Shown here one piece after another: positions 45,323 through 56,720 of a stretch of DNA of 64,000 bases. The notes under the pieces are model-generated. The model did not search any database, had not been told where the DNA came from, and worked only from the letters and a program-made list of their open reading frames with translations. The position numbers and the translations under genes were made by a program. Numbering within the stretch: position 1 is the first letter of the stretch; every line of letters starts with the position of its first letter. This stretch comes from Narthecium ossifragum (lineage: Eukaryota; Streptophyta; Magnoliopsida; Dioscoreales; Nartheciaceae): the NCBI GenBank assembly GCA_963920575.1, contig OY986965.1:12600290-12664289 (forward strand). Reading direction: 5' to 3'.

Positions 45323-48300
45323 TGTCGCGCCCCGAGCCGCGAAAGCCCAACCGGGCCGGGCGACACGAACCAAAATCTAACAAACCGCGGAAAATAATGG
45401 CGAGGGTTCCCTCTAACCTATTGGTTTCCCTAACAGTTCACCAAAAGCACCCCAATTAAAATATACAATAATTTAACAACATCGAACCACAGATTTACGA
45501 ACTCAAAAAGATTTAATATACATATCCTCGGAGAGGGGGGAGGTTCAAATACAACATTACTCCCATAGGAGACTATCTAACATAGGATAAAAAAAACTGT
45601 AAATGATCACCACTTCTCAAACTCCGCCTGGCGCCGCCGTACCGCCGACCAACTGCCCGGTAGGGGCCACGGAAGAGGAACTGACGCCTGCACCTGCAAA
45701 ATGCAGCCCGGGTATGTGAGGACCTGCCCCTCCATCCCTGTGGCTTGCTGTTTATCCCAAGGGCAATTTGGGAAATTGCGCCTCGGCGGTCGTTTCACAA
45801 TGGCTGTGCACACACAGACCTTGGTTGATGCTTGTTTTTGGTTAGAAAGGTTAGGTGGACCCTGGTTCGGAAGTCCTGTGCTTGGGCTTGTGTCTCAGCC
45901 AAGGTTTCCGTTTTGGGCAAGGGAGATCGATCTCCATGGGGGTGAAGATCGATCTCTCTGTGCCTAGTGGTCGCCGTTCTGGGCGAGGAAGATCGATCTC
46001 CATGTCCATGAAGATCGATCTCCCTGTGCCTGGAAGTCTCTGTCGGTGGCTTCCGAAGGACGGCCACCGCGGTGGCCGTCGCTTCCCCTGTCAGGGGAGG
46101 GAAGACTTTCCCTCCCCTCCCCCAGCTTTTCCTCGCCTTCGCCGGCTTTCCCCCGGCCTTACCCGCCCCTTCCCCCTTCCTTTCTTCCCCTTCTTCTCTT
46201 CTTCTTCCTCGCGGCTCTGCTTTCCTCTGTTCCGGCTGAGAGCTTTCGCTCGCCGTTCTTCCTCCTCCGGCCACCTCTCCGGGAGCTTGAAGGCTCGTTG
46301 GGTTCGTGGCAAGGCGAGGAAGGTCCTGGGGTAGGACTTGTGGATCGAAGCTGCGTTGAAGAGGTAGGGTTCTTCTTCTAAAATTCCGGCTGTTTGAGGG
46401 TTTTGAATCCGGGTTTTGTTTTGCTTGGATCTCCTTGTGGAGTTGTTCCTTCCCGGTTTTGAAGCCTTGAGTAGCTTCGTGGCACTGAGATCTACCAGCC
46501 CACCTAGTTTGGTGAGGTATGGTGGCGGTTTCCGGCGGTGTTCCTCGCCGTCCGGCCGCCAGCGTGAACCCAATCATGATCGATCTCTTGGAAAGAGATC
46601 GATCTTGGTCGGGGTGGCCCAGCCCGCCCGAGCGAGAGCGATCTTCCTGGGAGAGAGATCGATCTCTTGGCGGCTGGTGCCTGTGCGGTTTGCGTCCACG
46701 TCACCTACAAGATCGATCTTCATATGGGTGGAGATCGATCTCGTGGGGGTGACCGGGACGGGTGCTCCTAGCCTCGAGGAAGATCGATCTCCATGCTATA
46801 GGAGATCGATCTCTTTCGGTGCAGAGAGGGTTTTACTTGCTTTAAGTGCTGTTTTGCCCGCGGGGCTTCGCATGCGAGTGGTTTTTACGGTTTTACCCTC
46901 CGGGCTTGTCCTGTCATGGATCATGCATGAATGCTTATTGCTTTGTGGTTGAACCGAGAGGGTGATGCCTCTCGGGGTGTGTAGAATAAATGGGCTGACG
47001 GTATGCCCTTACCGCTTTGTGGTGAACCGAGGGAGTCATGACCCTCGGGAGTGTTTAGTATAAATGGGCCGAAGGTGTGCCCTTGTTGTGTTGGTTGTTT
47101 ACAGCTTTATCATACTTATCCTGCCCTGTTTTCCTGTGCATTAGACATGATAGGGTAGGTTGGGTGGGTGCTGACTCTGCTGCTTAGAGTACCGAGTGAT
47201 GGTAGTCTTAACCTCGGTTGTTCCGCCAAGTGCGGAGATCCCGCTTGGAGAAGGGGGTCCTACTGGTTGCGTCGTGTCCACCCTGTGTCAGGGAATGTCG
47301 GAGTTGCCCACCCCTGAGCAGTGGCGTTATCGGAGATACGCACCTAGGACAGGAACCCTTCGGGTTATTGATGGGATTGTGGGATCCTTGGCAAGCCTCG
47401 GTACTTGGCATCAGAGTGTGTCCGGTTGCTTTACCCCTTGTTTGTGGGAGTTGTAGAGTAGGACCCTGCTGAGCTGTTGCTCATGCCTACCTGGACTGTG
47501 TTTGTTGCAGGTGCAGGTGGCCGCTCTGTCCCAGTGTTACCCCCTCGGTCGTCTCGAGGCAGCGCTCCGGATCTTGACCATGTCTGAGGGTAAGGATGGG
47601 TTCGTCTGTGCGTTCGCGGAGACCCCGGTGGGTGTTGTGGTTTCTTTTTGGGGACTCTGATCCCTTGTAGCTGTTGTACTAAACCCTGTTAACTTTTTAT
47701 TGCTGGTTTGTAATAAATGTTAATAGTTGTTTAGTTAGCTTGCTTCCGCTCTTTCTCTGTGCCGTCCAGCTGTTTCCGCCAGCTGGGCTTAGTCTCAACT
47801 GTTTCCGCCAGTTGAGGCTGTGGTTGTTGGTTCTCTCCCCCTCGCGCCCCCGGCCCGGTCGCGCTCTGCGGGTCGGGGCGCGACAGGGTAGGTGTGAACA
47901 CTAAGCTTAGTAGGGATCTACACTACGACACACAGAAGGAAGAGGGAAACGCAATAGTGTCGCCCTCAAGTAAAACCTGGGTGTATACAGGGGTCCCATA
48001 ACCCCACCGTGTGTCCCTGGTGCCCAGGAGCAGCACACAGTAAGCTCAACAAACACTGCTGACTCACATGCGGGGAACCGACACTGCAGGAGGGAAATGG
48101 CACCGCTGAGGGGGCCTCTCCACTACTCAAGAGTCAACACAGTGGAACACCGGCTACACCTCAGCATCTGACTCGAGGCCGACACGACCTCTACAATCAT
48201 CAAGCAACAAGTGTACCAGTCATCTAAGCCTATCATCGAATCAACTGGACATCTAAGTCCGAGCTTCCAGCCTCGGGACGGTGACCCACAGATCGCCCAC

Positions 48301-49907
48301 GCCCTAAGCAATGCAACTAATGCACAAATCAACGATGCATGCTATGACATACACAAACAGGAGATAGGCATGTAACAGTATGATAAGGGATCAAAAAGTC
48401 AACTGGATCGCTGCAGTGGTACTACCGACCGCTGCTGTAGCGGTACTACCGACCGCTGCCAGCCGATCCGCAGCGGGTCCCGGCATTACGACGGTACCAC
48501 GACCGTCAGTCGCGAACTCCTGCAATGGGAGGCAACCCCGAAAACCGCTGATGAACAGTAAAATATAATATTATAATCCAAAATATAATATTATATTCAA
48601 AACACCCAAAAGTTCTCTACTAGAGGCTATTTGATCCCGTCGATCCGACATCTAAACGACGTCGGATTCAAGATCCAACCTAGCCATCAGTAGATGTATA
48701 TACCAGAATCAACATATCCAAAATTCATAATCATCCAATGGTTGGATTAACGGGAAAATACTAATAAAAATTGCTAATCAAACTAACTTACCAATTAATT
48801 GCTGCAACGCAGCTCTCCAGCAAACAATTCATAACAGATCGTAGGAAAATCGGCAAATTATGAAATCAGTTGGGTTAGAGAGTAGATTAAAGATCTACAA
48901 CTCTTATGTTCATCACAAACCACGATCATGTACGTACCGGCCGGAAAACTCGCCGTAAGCCGGCTATTCTTCGAGAACAGCAGAAAACCAGAAAATCCGA
49001 CCTTAATCATGCATAAATCCTACTCAAAACTCATCTAAAGATCATGAAACTTAAATCAGTAATTCTACTAGGCATGAGAAATCCAACAAGAGAAAGATCA
49101 ACATGATCCAAGGGCTAGATCTAAAGAAACCCATTAAAGAACACAGTAGGAGTAGGTAGAAGAATCTACCTAACAGCGCTTTCCTCGGCTGATTCCCCAC
49201 AAGTTGATCCCCAACAAGGTTCCAAACCACTTCAGAGATCTTCCTCTCGTTGTCACGGATCCAACGAGCCTTAGAACACCCAAAACGATGGACAGAGGAG
49301 GGAGAACGGAGGAGAAGAAGCTCGCTGCCGGAAACAGGGGAAGGAAACAGAGCCGCGGGAGAGAAGAAAAGAAGGAAGTAGAAAGGAGGAGAAGGAGGAG
49401 GAGAAGAGGAAGAAAAGAAGGGAAAAGGGGAAGGGGAAAGCCGGGGGAAGGGGAGAAAAGAGAAAGGAGGGGAGGGAAAGTCCTCCTCCTCTGACAGGAG
49501 AGAGCGACGGCCAACGGCGGCCGTCCTCGCGAAGCAGAAAAGCCACCGACGCGAGTCCAATCGGTCGCTCCAAGGAGCGATCGATCGCTCGCGCCCCGGA
49601 TCGATCCCAACACCAAGTCGGATCGATCCGAGCGGGTCAAAACCCACCGACTCGCTCACGAGTCCGATCGATCGTTCCAAGGAGCGATCGATCGCTCAAG
49701 GGTCGTCAGCTGCCCAAAGGCAAGCTTCCGCGCGCCCGAGCTGGGATCTCCCAATCCTGGGTCCACCTAGCCATTCTAAACAAGCACTAACACAAACAAG
49801 ACCAGTGTGTGCACACGCGGGTGTGAAACAAACCAACAAGGCTTAATTTACCAAATTGCCCTTGTGGTCTACAACGAGCCACTGGGGTAGAGGGACATGT
49901 CCTCACA
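45323..49907 (-). mobile_element. Solo LTR, family A copy A2, carrying A3
   Basis: Perfect target duplication AGAAG (45318-45322 and 49908-49912). Without A3 the LTR is about 2.4 kb. It shares with A1 the 16-bp palindrome GAGCGATCGATCGCTC, present twice (49575-49590 and 49682-49697). GA-rich tract at about 49310-49490. Confidence 0.94.
45715..47885 (+). mobile_element. Solo LTR, family A copy A3, nested in A2
   Basis: TGTGAGGACCTGCC...GGGGCGCGACA, 2171 bp, perfect target duplication GGGTA (45710-45714 and 47886-47890). Its palindromes have AGATCGATCT cores (45925-46025 and 46575-46815), unlike the GGATCGATCC or GCGATCGATCGC types of other copies. TATAAATGG at 47059. Confidence 0.96.
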
Positions 49908-50562
49908 AGAAGAACGCGGAAGGGAAGGGGGTATATATAAGATCCTGCGCCGACATGCTATAGTGACTATGAACCGACCTGCTACTGGATGACTCATCAA
50001 GCTGGGAGATTTAATCTTGGTCATCCGTCTCGATCTTTCCCGATCGAGGTCCAATCTTCTGATCGAGAGCTCCAATAAGGGTCTAATCAATCGCACATAT
50101 CAATTCAATGTCGTGGGTACACTACGCATGTGCGAAACTGACCGCTAAGGTGCAATTTACCAAATTTCCCTTGGGGCCCAAAATGAACAATGCGATCAAA
50201 CAAATCACATCCTCTCTAACCTCTCTGTAGAGTTCCAGCCAAGGAAGAAGACTGGAAAAGATCCCAAAATAAAAACCAAAAACCCTATTTATAGGCCCCA
50301 AGTTGTGGACCGGATTAGATCCAAACCGTCCATTTTAACCCATCAGCCGTGTTTGGATGGATCCAAAATAGGTTTGGATCGATCCAAACTATAGATCTTG
50401 AGGTTTCTAAAGGCTGGGATCGATCCATTGTGCAAAACTACAAAAGAGGCTCTTGAAACATATTTTGGATCGATCCAAAAAGGCTCTGGATCGATCCAAC
50501 CAAGTCTGGATCAATGCACTGTGTAAGGCTGAAAAGTGATCTCTAGAAAACGTCTTTCGATC

Positions 50563-53226
50563 TATCACGCCCCGACCCGTGAAGGCCCAATCGGGTCAGG
50601 CGACGCGAACCGAAACCTAACTAAATGCGGAATAATTTTGACGAGGGTTCCCTCTAGCTTAGTGGTCTCCCTAAATATTTCACAAGTACACATAATTAAC
50701 AATAATCAACAACCTCAAAAGATATAATATAAAAGATTTCAAAACCTCAAAGGGTAGATTCATATACATCACACTCTTGTAGGAGACTATCTAAACAGAA
50801 AGGGTGTAGATGACGATCACTGCTCCTCAAGCACCGCCAGACACCGCTGCGCCCTCAAACACCTGTCAGGTAGGGGCCACTGAAAAAGAGCTAACGCATG
50901 TACCTGCAAAACACAGTCCGGATGGGAGTGAGCACTAAGCTCAGTAGGATTCTATACTACGACACAAAGAAAGGAGGGAACACAATGGTGTCGCCTCCAA
51001 GCTAGGCCTAGGTGGGCTACAGGGTCCCATAACCCCACCAGTGTCTCTAGGTTTCCAACCATGGTGACCCTAACGAATTGGGCCCATCCCAGAAAAAACC
51101 TAGAAGAGCAGAAAGAAGACACTGCTGGGCAGGACAAGTCTCTGCCGAGCAGGCACACCCTCTGCCCAAGGATGAAACGACGACACTGGCTACACCCTTA
51201 GCACCTGGCTCGGCCGATAGGACCTCTAAAATTATCAATCAACATGTATTCAAGTCATCTAAGCCTATCATTGATATCGACTGAAAATTACAATCCAACC
51301 TAGACCACGCTACCCGCCACGGTCCTAGAGCTAAATCCAAGTTACCCGAAAGTCTTGGATCGATGATCAACCCATCGCCCACGCCCTATCCTTTTGCATC
51401 TAATGCACAATGAAAAAATGCATGTTGTGATCATCTGCATGTAAGAAGTAAGCATGCAACGATATGATAAGATAACAGCCGGGTCTAACTGGACTGCTGC
51501 AGCGATAACGACGACCGCTGCCAGCCAATCCGCAACGGGTCCCGGCATTATGACGGTACCGCGACTGTCAACCACGAACCCCTGCAATGGGAAGCAACCC
51601 CGAAAACACAGATGAACATATAATATTATATTATATGTTTTGAACTTATAATATTATTTAAACATCAAGATCCCCTAATTAGAGGCAAAGCGACCTCGTC
51701 GATCCGACGTCCAAACGACATCGGATTCGAGATCCAACTTAGAAAAAATGTAGGAAAATATACTGGGATCCACATATCCAAAACCGGGAAACATCCGACA
51801 GCTTGATTACCAGGAAAACACTAATCAAAACCATTAACTTCACTAATTACCTCTGATTGCTACAACGTAGACCATCCAAAGGAAAATCATCACAATTCAT
51901 AGGAAAATCATAAAATTATGAAATTGGTTGCAGCTGAGAGTAGATCCAAAGATCAACTCTCATGTTCATCATAAATCAATATCATGCGTGTATAGGCCGG
52001 AAAACATGCCATAAGACGGCTATTCTTCAAGAACAACAAAACCGGAAAATCCGAGTTTAAGCATGCTAAAATCCTACTAAAATCTCAATCAAATCATATG
52101 AAACTCAAAACAAAAATTAATCTAATCAAGATGCACACAACAACACCAAGAACACCTAGATCTACTAGCTAGATTAAGAGAAAACCCCTATTAAACCCAT
52201 GTAGGAAGAAACCTACCGAGCTAAGCAAACCTCGGCTGAATCCCCGCTATACGAGCACCAAACCGGCTTCAAACTAAGCCACTGATCTTCCTCACGCTGC
52301 CACGAATCCTACACTCCCTCAAGCACTCAAAATGATGGCCGGAGGAGGGAGGACAGAGGGGGGAAGAAGGAGGCAGCAGGAAACAGGGGAAACAAGCAGA
52401 GCTGCGGGAAAGAACAAGGAAGGAGAAGGAGAAGAAGAAGAAGGAGACGAAGAAGGAGAAGAAGAAGGAGAAGAAGGAGAAGTAGAAGAAGAAGAAGGAG
52501 AAGGAGAAGAGAAGGAGAAGAAGGAGCAGAAGGAGGAGGAGGAGGAGGAGGAGGAGGAGGAGGAGGAGGAGGAGGAGGAGGAGGAGAAGGAGGAGATGGA
52601 GGAGAAGAAGCAGGAGAAGAAGAAGAAGAAGCAGGAGAAGAAGAAGAAGCAGAAGAAGAAGAAGCAGAAGAAGAAACAGAAGGAGAAGGAGGAGGAGGAG
52701 AAGGACAAGGAGAAGGAGAAGAAGAAGGAGAAGGAGAAGAAGAAGGAGAAGGAGAAGAAGGAGAAGAAGGAGAAGAAGGAGGAGGAGGAGAAGAAGAAGA
52801 ACAAGGAGAAAAAGCCAGGGAAGAGAGGAAGAAGGAGGAAGAGGATAAGGGAGAGGAGAGAAGATTTTTCTTCTCATCTCTGACAGTGGAGAGCGACGGC
52901 CAATGGTGGCCGTCCACTCAGAAACCCACCGCCTCAACTTCTTAGCACAAGAAGATCGATCTCCTTAGCAAGAGAAGATTGATCTCTTTCGCCCAAAAAG
53001 TCAAATTTGGGCTAAAACACAAGCCCAAGCTCGGGTCTTCCGATCCCGGATCCACCTAATCATTCTAATCAAACATTAACACAAACATGGTCAGTGTGTG
53101 CACACGCGGGTGTGAAACAAACCGACAAGACATAATTTACCAAATTGTAAATTGTTCTTGCGTCCACAACGAGCCACGTGCCCAACCCAGAAGTTCGACC
53201 CAGGAGTAGAGCGATATGTCTTCACA
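50563..53226 (-). mobile_element. Solo LTR, family A copy A4
   Basis: The start is mutated (TATCACGCCCC for TGTCGCGCCCC), and the far end reads TGTCTTCACA. Flanks are CGATC/GGATC (4 of 5). It is 2664 bp, longer than its sisters because of an expanded GAA/GGA tract. It carries more substitutions in CG positions than other copies, so it is probably the oldest A copy here. Confidence 0.88.
52415..52870 (+). repeat. Expanded (GAA/GGA)n purine tract
   Basis: About 450 bp almost purely of G and A on the plus strand, including an uninterrupted GGA run near 52533-52586. The corresponding tracts in A1, A2 and the 5' LTR are about 120-180 bp. It creates false Leu/Ser/Pro or Glu/Lys open frames in all six frames. 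Confidence 0.95.
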
Positions 53227-53590
53227 GGATCAATCCATGAAAGTTTGGATCGATCCAGATATAGTTGGGATCGATCCAAAAAGGTTTTGGATCAATCCAC
53301 TGTGTAGAGCCCAGTAAGGTTCTTTGGATGGAAGGTTTGGATAGATCCAAAAGTATCTGGGATCGATCCAACCGTTTGGATTGATGCGGAATGAGCCTGG
53401 ATCGATCCAAAAGTTACTATTTCCACTTTTTCTTCTTCTTTTGCACTTTTTCACCATGAAATTGATGTAGGTATTCTTGGGACTAATTGTACCTGAAATG
53501 TAATAACAAACTATATATTAGTAATACACCGCTCAGTTACTAACAAAGTTAAGTTGAAGGGTTATATTGTGTGCATTTTGTGATTTATCA

Positions 53591-53770
53591 AATGCTAGCA
53601 TGAATGACATAAAAACTGAGCTTAGGACTGAGATAGCTTTGATAAGTAAGAAACAATGTTAATTCACATGTTCAATCCATGTCCAAAATAGAGACACAAC
53701 TAGGGCAATTGGCTAACATAGTGTCTAAGAGAGAAGATGGTCGCTTGCCGAGTCAACTTGTGACAAATCC
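53591..53770 (+). pseudogene. Gag fragment of an Athila/Tat-like element
   Basis: Reads MNDIKTELRTEIALISKK, then in another frame MSKIETQLGQLANIVSKR and GRLPSQLVTNP. In Athila/Tat gag a stretch of this kind (QMGQLA...GxLPSxTxxNP) follows the CCHC knuckle. This is therefore the likely continuation of the gag that stops at 41907. It ends at LTR A5. Confidence 0.7.
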
Positions 53771-55995
53771 TGTGAGGACCTGTCCCTCTATTCCTGTAGC
53801 TCGTTATTGACTACAAGGGTAATTTGGTAAATTGTGCATCGCCGGTTAGTTTCTCACCCGTGTGCACACACAGCCTCTGATTGATGATTGTATTTAACTA
53901 GATTCGTTTAGGAGGTTTTTGACCTGTGGATCGATCCAGCTAGGTCTCGGATCAATTCGACTTAGTCTTGGATCGATCCGGACACTGTAGCATGTCGGCG
54001 TCTTCCTTCCTTGAGAGGACGGCCGTCGTGGCCGTCGCTCTCCGCTGTCAGGGGAGAGGAGACTTTCTCTCCTCTGCTTCCCCTTTCCCCCTCCTTCCCC
54101 GGCTTTCCCCTTCCCTTTTCCTTCTTCTTCTTCCTCTTCTCCTCCTCTTCTTCTTCCTTCTTCTTCTTCCGCGAGCTCTGCTTCCCTTGTTTCCGACTGA
54201 ACCTTCTTCTCCACCGTTCTCCCTCCTTCGGCCACCGTTTTGAGCGTTTGAAGGCTCATTGGAACCTTGACAGCGTGTGGAAGATCTCTGGTGTGGTTTG
54301 AAGCTCTGTTGGTGACCGGTTTGCGGGGAATCAGCCGAGGATTGTGTTTTCGATAGGTGTTCTACCTACGAGAGTTGTTTAATGGGTTTCTCTTAATCTA
54401 GCCGTTTGATCTTGCTGTTCTTTGTATTTTTGGATTCATCTTGCTTAGTAGAATTTCTGGCATCAGTTTCATAAGCTTTGGTTGAGATTTTAGTAGGATT
54501 TATACATGTTTAATCTTGGATTTTCCAGTTTCTGCTGTTCTTGAAGAACAGCCGGCCTGCGGCGAGTTTTTCGATCAATACGTGCATGTCCTTGGGTTGT
54601 GATGAACATAAGAGTTGTAGATCTCTGAGTTAACTTTCCATTCTAGCTTATTTCGTATTTTTCCAATTTTTCGACGAATTTTGGTGGTTTGTCTCGTGGC
54701 CTGCGACGAGACTGATTTGAAGCTGGTATGAAGCTGTTTGGATTGATCCAAATATTCCGGATCGATCCAATATTTTCTGTATCGATCCAAATGTTCTGGA
54801 TCGATCCCAAAGCTGACTAATGGTGTTTTATGGACTATTTTTAGCGGTTTTGATTAGCGTTTTCCCGGTAATCGAGCCGTTGGATGTTTTGGATCTTGGA
54901 TCGATCCCGGTTGCACCCAAGATGGTCTGTTCACTGAGGGCAAGTCGGATCGATCCATGGGTATGTTTGGATCGATCCAGTGTTTCCCAGGAACAGTATC
55001 TGAGGGTAGCAGAGAATGGCATGTTTAGTGATATTGCTATAAACTGTTGTTTGTTACCACCTTGTGGTTGAACCGGGAGTGTGATGACTCCCGGGATTGT
55101 GTAGAATAAATGGGCTGGATGTATGCCTTTTATCGCTTTGTGGTTAACCGAGGAAGTCATGAACCTCGGGAATGTTTAGTATAAATGGGCCGAATGTGTG
55201 TCCTTGATTGCTGCTTGTTTATACTGTTGCATGCATTGTTGATTGTGCATTAGATGCCTAGGGTTTGACTGTAGTGCTGTTAGTCTGCTGTTTGGGGTCG
55301 TGTTAGCTTTGTTGCTTTGAGTGCTGAGATATGGTTGTCATAACCACGGTTGTTCCGTCAAGTGTGGAGATCCCGCTTGGAGAGGGGTGTCCTATTGGTA
55401 TCGTCATGTCCACCCTGTATCAGGGACTGTCGGAGGAAGTCCACCCTTGAACAGTGGTTGTCGGAGGACGTACTTTGGACATGTACCCTTCATGTTATTG
55501 ACGGTATTTGTGGGGTCCCTGACAGGCCTCAGTACTTGGCACAGAGTTAGTTCAGTTATTGTCCCCTTCCTTGTGTGTGTCGTAGAGTAGAACCCTATTG
55601 AGCTTAGTGCTCACTCCTAACCGAGAGCCGTTTGCAGGTGCAGGTACCAGCTCTCCTTCGGTGGGCCCTACATGTTCGTCCTGTGGTTGCGCGACGACAT
55701 CAGGGCATGTTTGAGGGCCAAGATGGCTTCTGTTGTGCCTTCCGGGAGACCTCTGTTGATGTAACCCTTTTTGAGTTTTATAACATCTTTTGTACATGAG
55801 GACTAGTTTATGTAAATATTAATGTAACTCTGTTGTATGTACAGTAACATAATAGTAGTTAGATTTACTTCTGCTCTCTGTTTCTTATGTAATTGTTTCC
55901 ACCAGTTGTTGTTAGTAGATGTAGGAACCCCCCCCCCCCCCCCCCCCCGCCCTCGTGTCCCGGTCCGGATGAGTTTTCTGGGCAAGGGTGCGACA
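53771..55995 (+). mobile_element. Solo LTR, family A copy A5
   Basis: TGTGAGGACCTGTCC...GGGTGCGACA, 2225 bp, perfect target duplication AATCC (53766-53770 and 55996-56000). Palindromes at 53928-53985 and 54735-54980, TATAAATGG at 55180, and a run of 21 C at 55928-55948. Confidence 0.96.
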
Positions 55996-56000
55996 AATCC

Positions 56001-56176
56001 TAGGGCCCTGCATAACATAGACAATAAGCACTTTGACACTTTGAAAGTGTACAAGTTGTATTGACTCTAAGGAACGGTAGGCAAGTAGACACACGACCTG
56101 TCCCTACCCTGGGCGATCGATCGGCCTCAAAACCAACCGATCAGGACCAAACCGACCGATCGAACATAGGTCCGAT
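56001..56176 (+). other. Short remnant right of A5
   Basis: Reads ALHNIDNKHFDTLKVYKLY before a stop. This may be the end of the retroelement H coding fragment, but I do not recognise it. CCGATCGATCGG-like motifs occur at 56115-56165. Confidence 0.3.
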
Positions 56177-56720
56177 CACTACAACAAAAATGAGCTATAC
56201 CAGCATTTTTATGCCAGCATTTATTTATGAACGCCGGTAAAGATGGTCTATACCAGCATTCCTCAAAACCGTTGGTATACACAAGACCTATACCAGCGGT
56301 TTAGACTGACCGCTGGTGTTGACTGATATCTACCAAAGTTTTCACGACCGCTGGCATAGGTGTGGAGAATTAGCCACACTTATCCTATACCAGCGGCCAT
56401 AAGTGCTGGTATTGACATATATATACCAACGTTCTTCCGACCACTGGTATAGGTATGAAGTATACCAACAGTTCTTTGACTAGTGGCATAGATATATGAA
56501 ATCAGCCACACATATCCTATACTAGCGGCCATAAGTACTGGTGTAGACAGATGTATACCAACATTTTTTGGCAACCGCTGGCATAGGTATGGAGAATCAA
56601 CCACACAAATTCTATTCCAGCGGCCATAAGAGCAGATATACAAGCACTTTTGCGACGAATGGCATAGGTATGGGGAATCAGCCACATATATCCTGTAGCA
56701 ATGTCCATAAGTTTAGTATA
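56177..56720 (+). mobile_element. CACTA 5' terminus with a large subterminal array
   Basis: Begins CACTACAACAAAAATGAGC at 56177. It is followed by many copies, direct and inverted, of CTATACCAGCG / CCGCTGGTATAG, organised in larger units (CAGCGGCCATAAGTGCTGG at 56391, 56523 and 56619, with a remnant near 56697). This is the classic subterminal architecture bound by CACTA transposases. No 3' end is seen before 57984, so the element is a fragment. Confidence 0.75.

Larger units (their letters stand above)
41908..50209 (-). mobile_element. Family C LTR copy 2, carrying D2 and A2
   Basis: On the minus strand it starts TGTGATTTGTTTGATCGC (50209) and ends GGTTGCGGTGTGACA (41908). Removing D2 (43309-44608) and A2 (45323-49907) leaves about 2.4 kb that aligns with C1. 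The flanks do not give a target duplication (TGGTT on the left, TCCTC on the right). The right flank is the interior of an F-type LTR rather than gag, so the locus was rearranged after insertion. No internal region is present. Confidence 0.8.
50210..53590 (-). mobile_element. Partial F-related LTR (F3), split by A4
   Basis: 50210-50562 and 53232-53590 align in layout with the F LTRs. They show CCCTATTTATAGGCCCC (about 50283), GGATTAGATCCAAACCGT, then a GGATCGATCC cluster (50345-50510 and 53226-53405). The right end reads GTGATTTATCA, that is TGATAAATCAC on the minus strand, a TG start. The left about 0.9 kb of the LTR is absent where it meets C2. Gag coding of H resumes to the right. Confidence 0.6.

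Noticed and set aside
52269..52937. Long Leu/Ser/Pro-rich and Glu/Lys-rich open frames on both strands
   Set aside because: They are translations of the GAA/GGA tract inside solo LTR A4. Frames open in all directions show low complexity, not coding.
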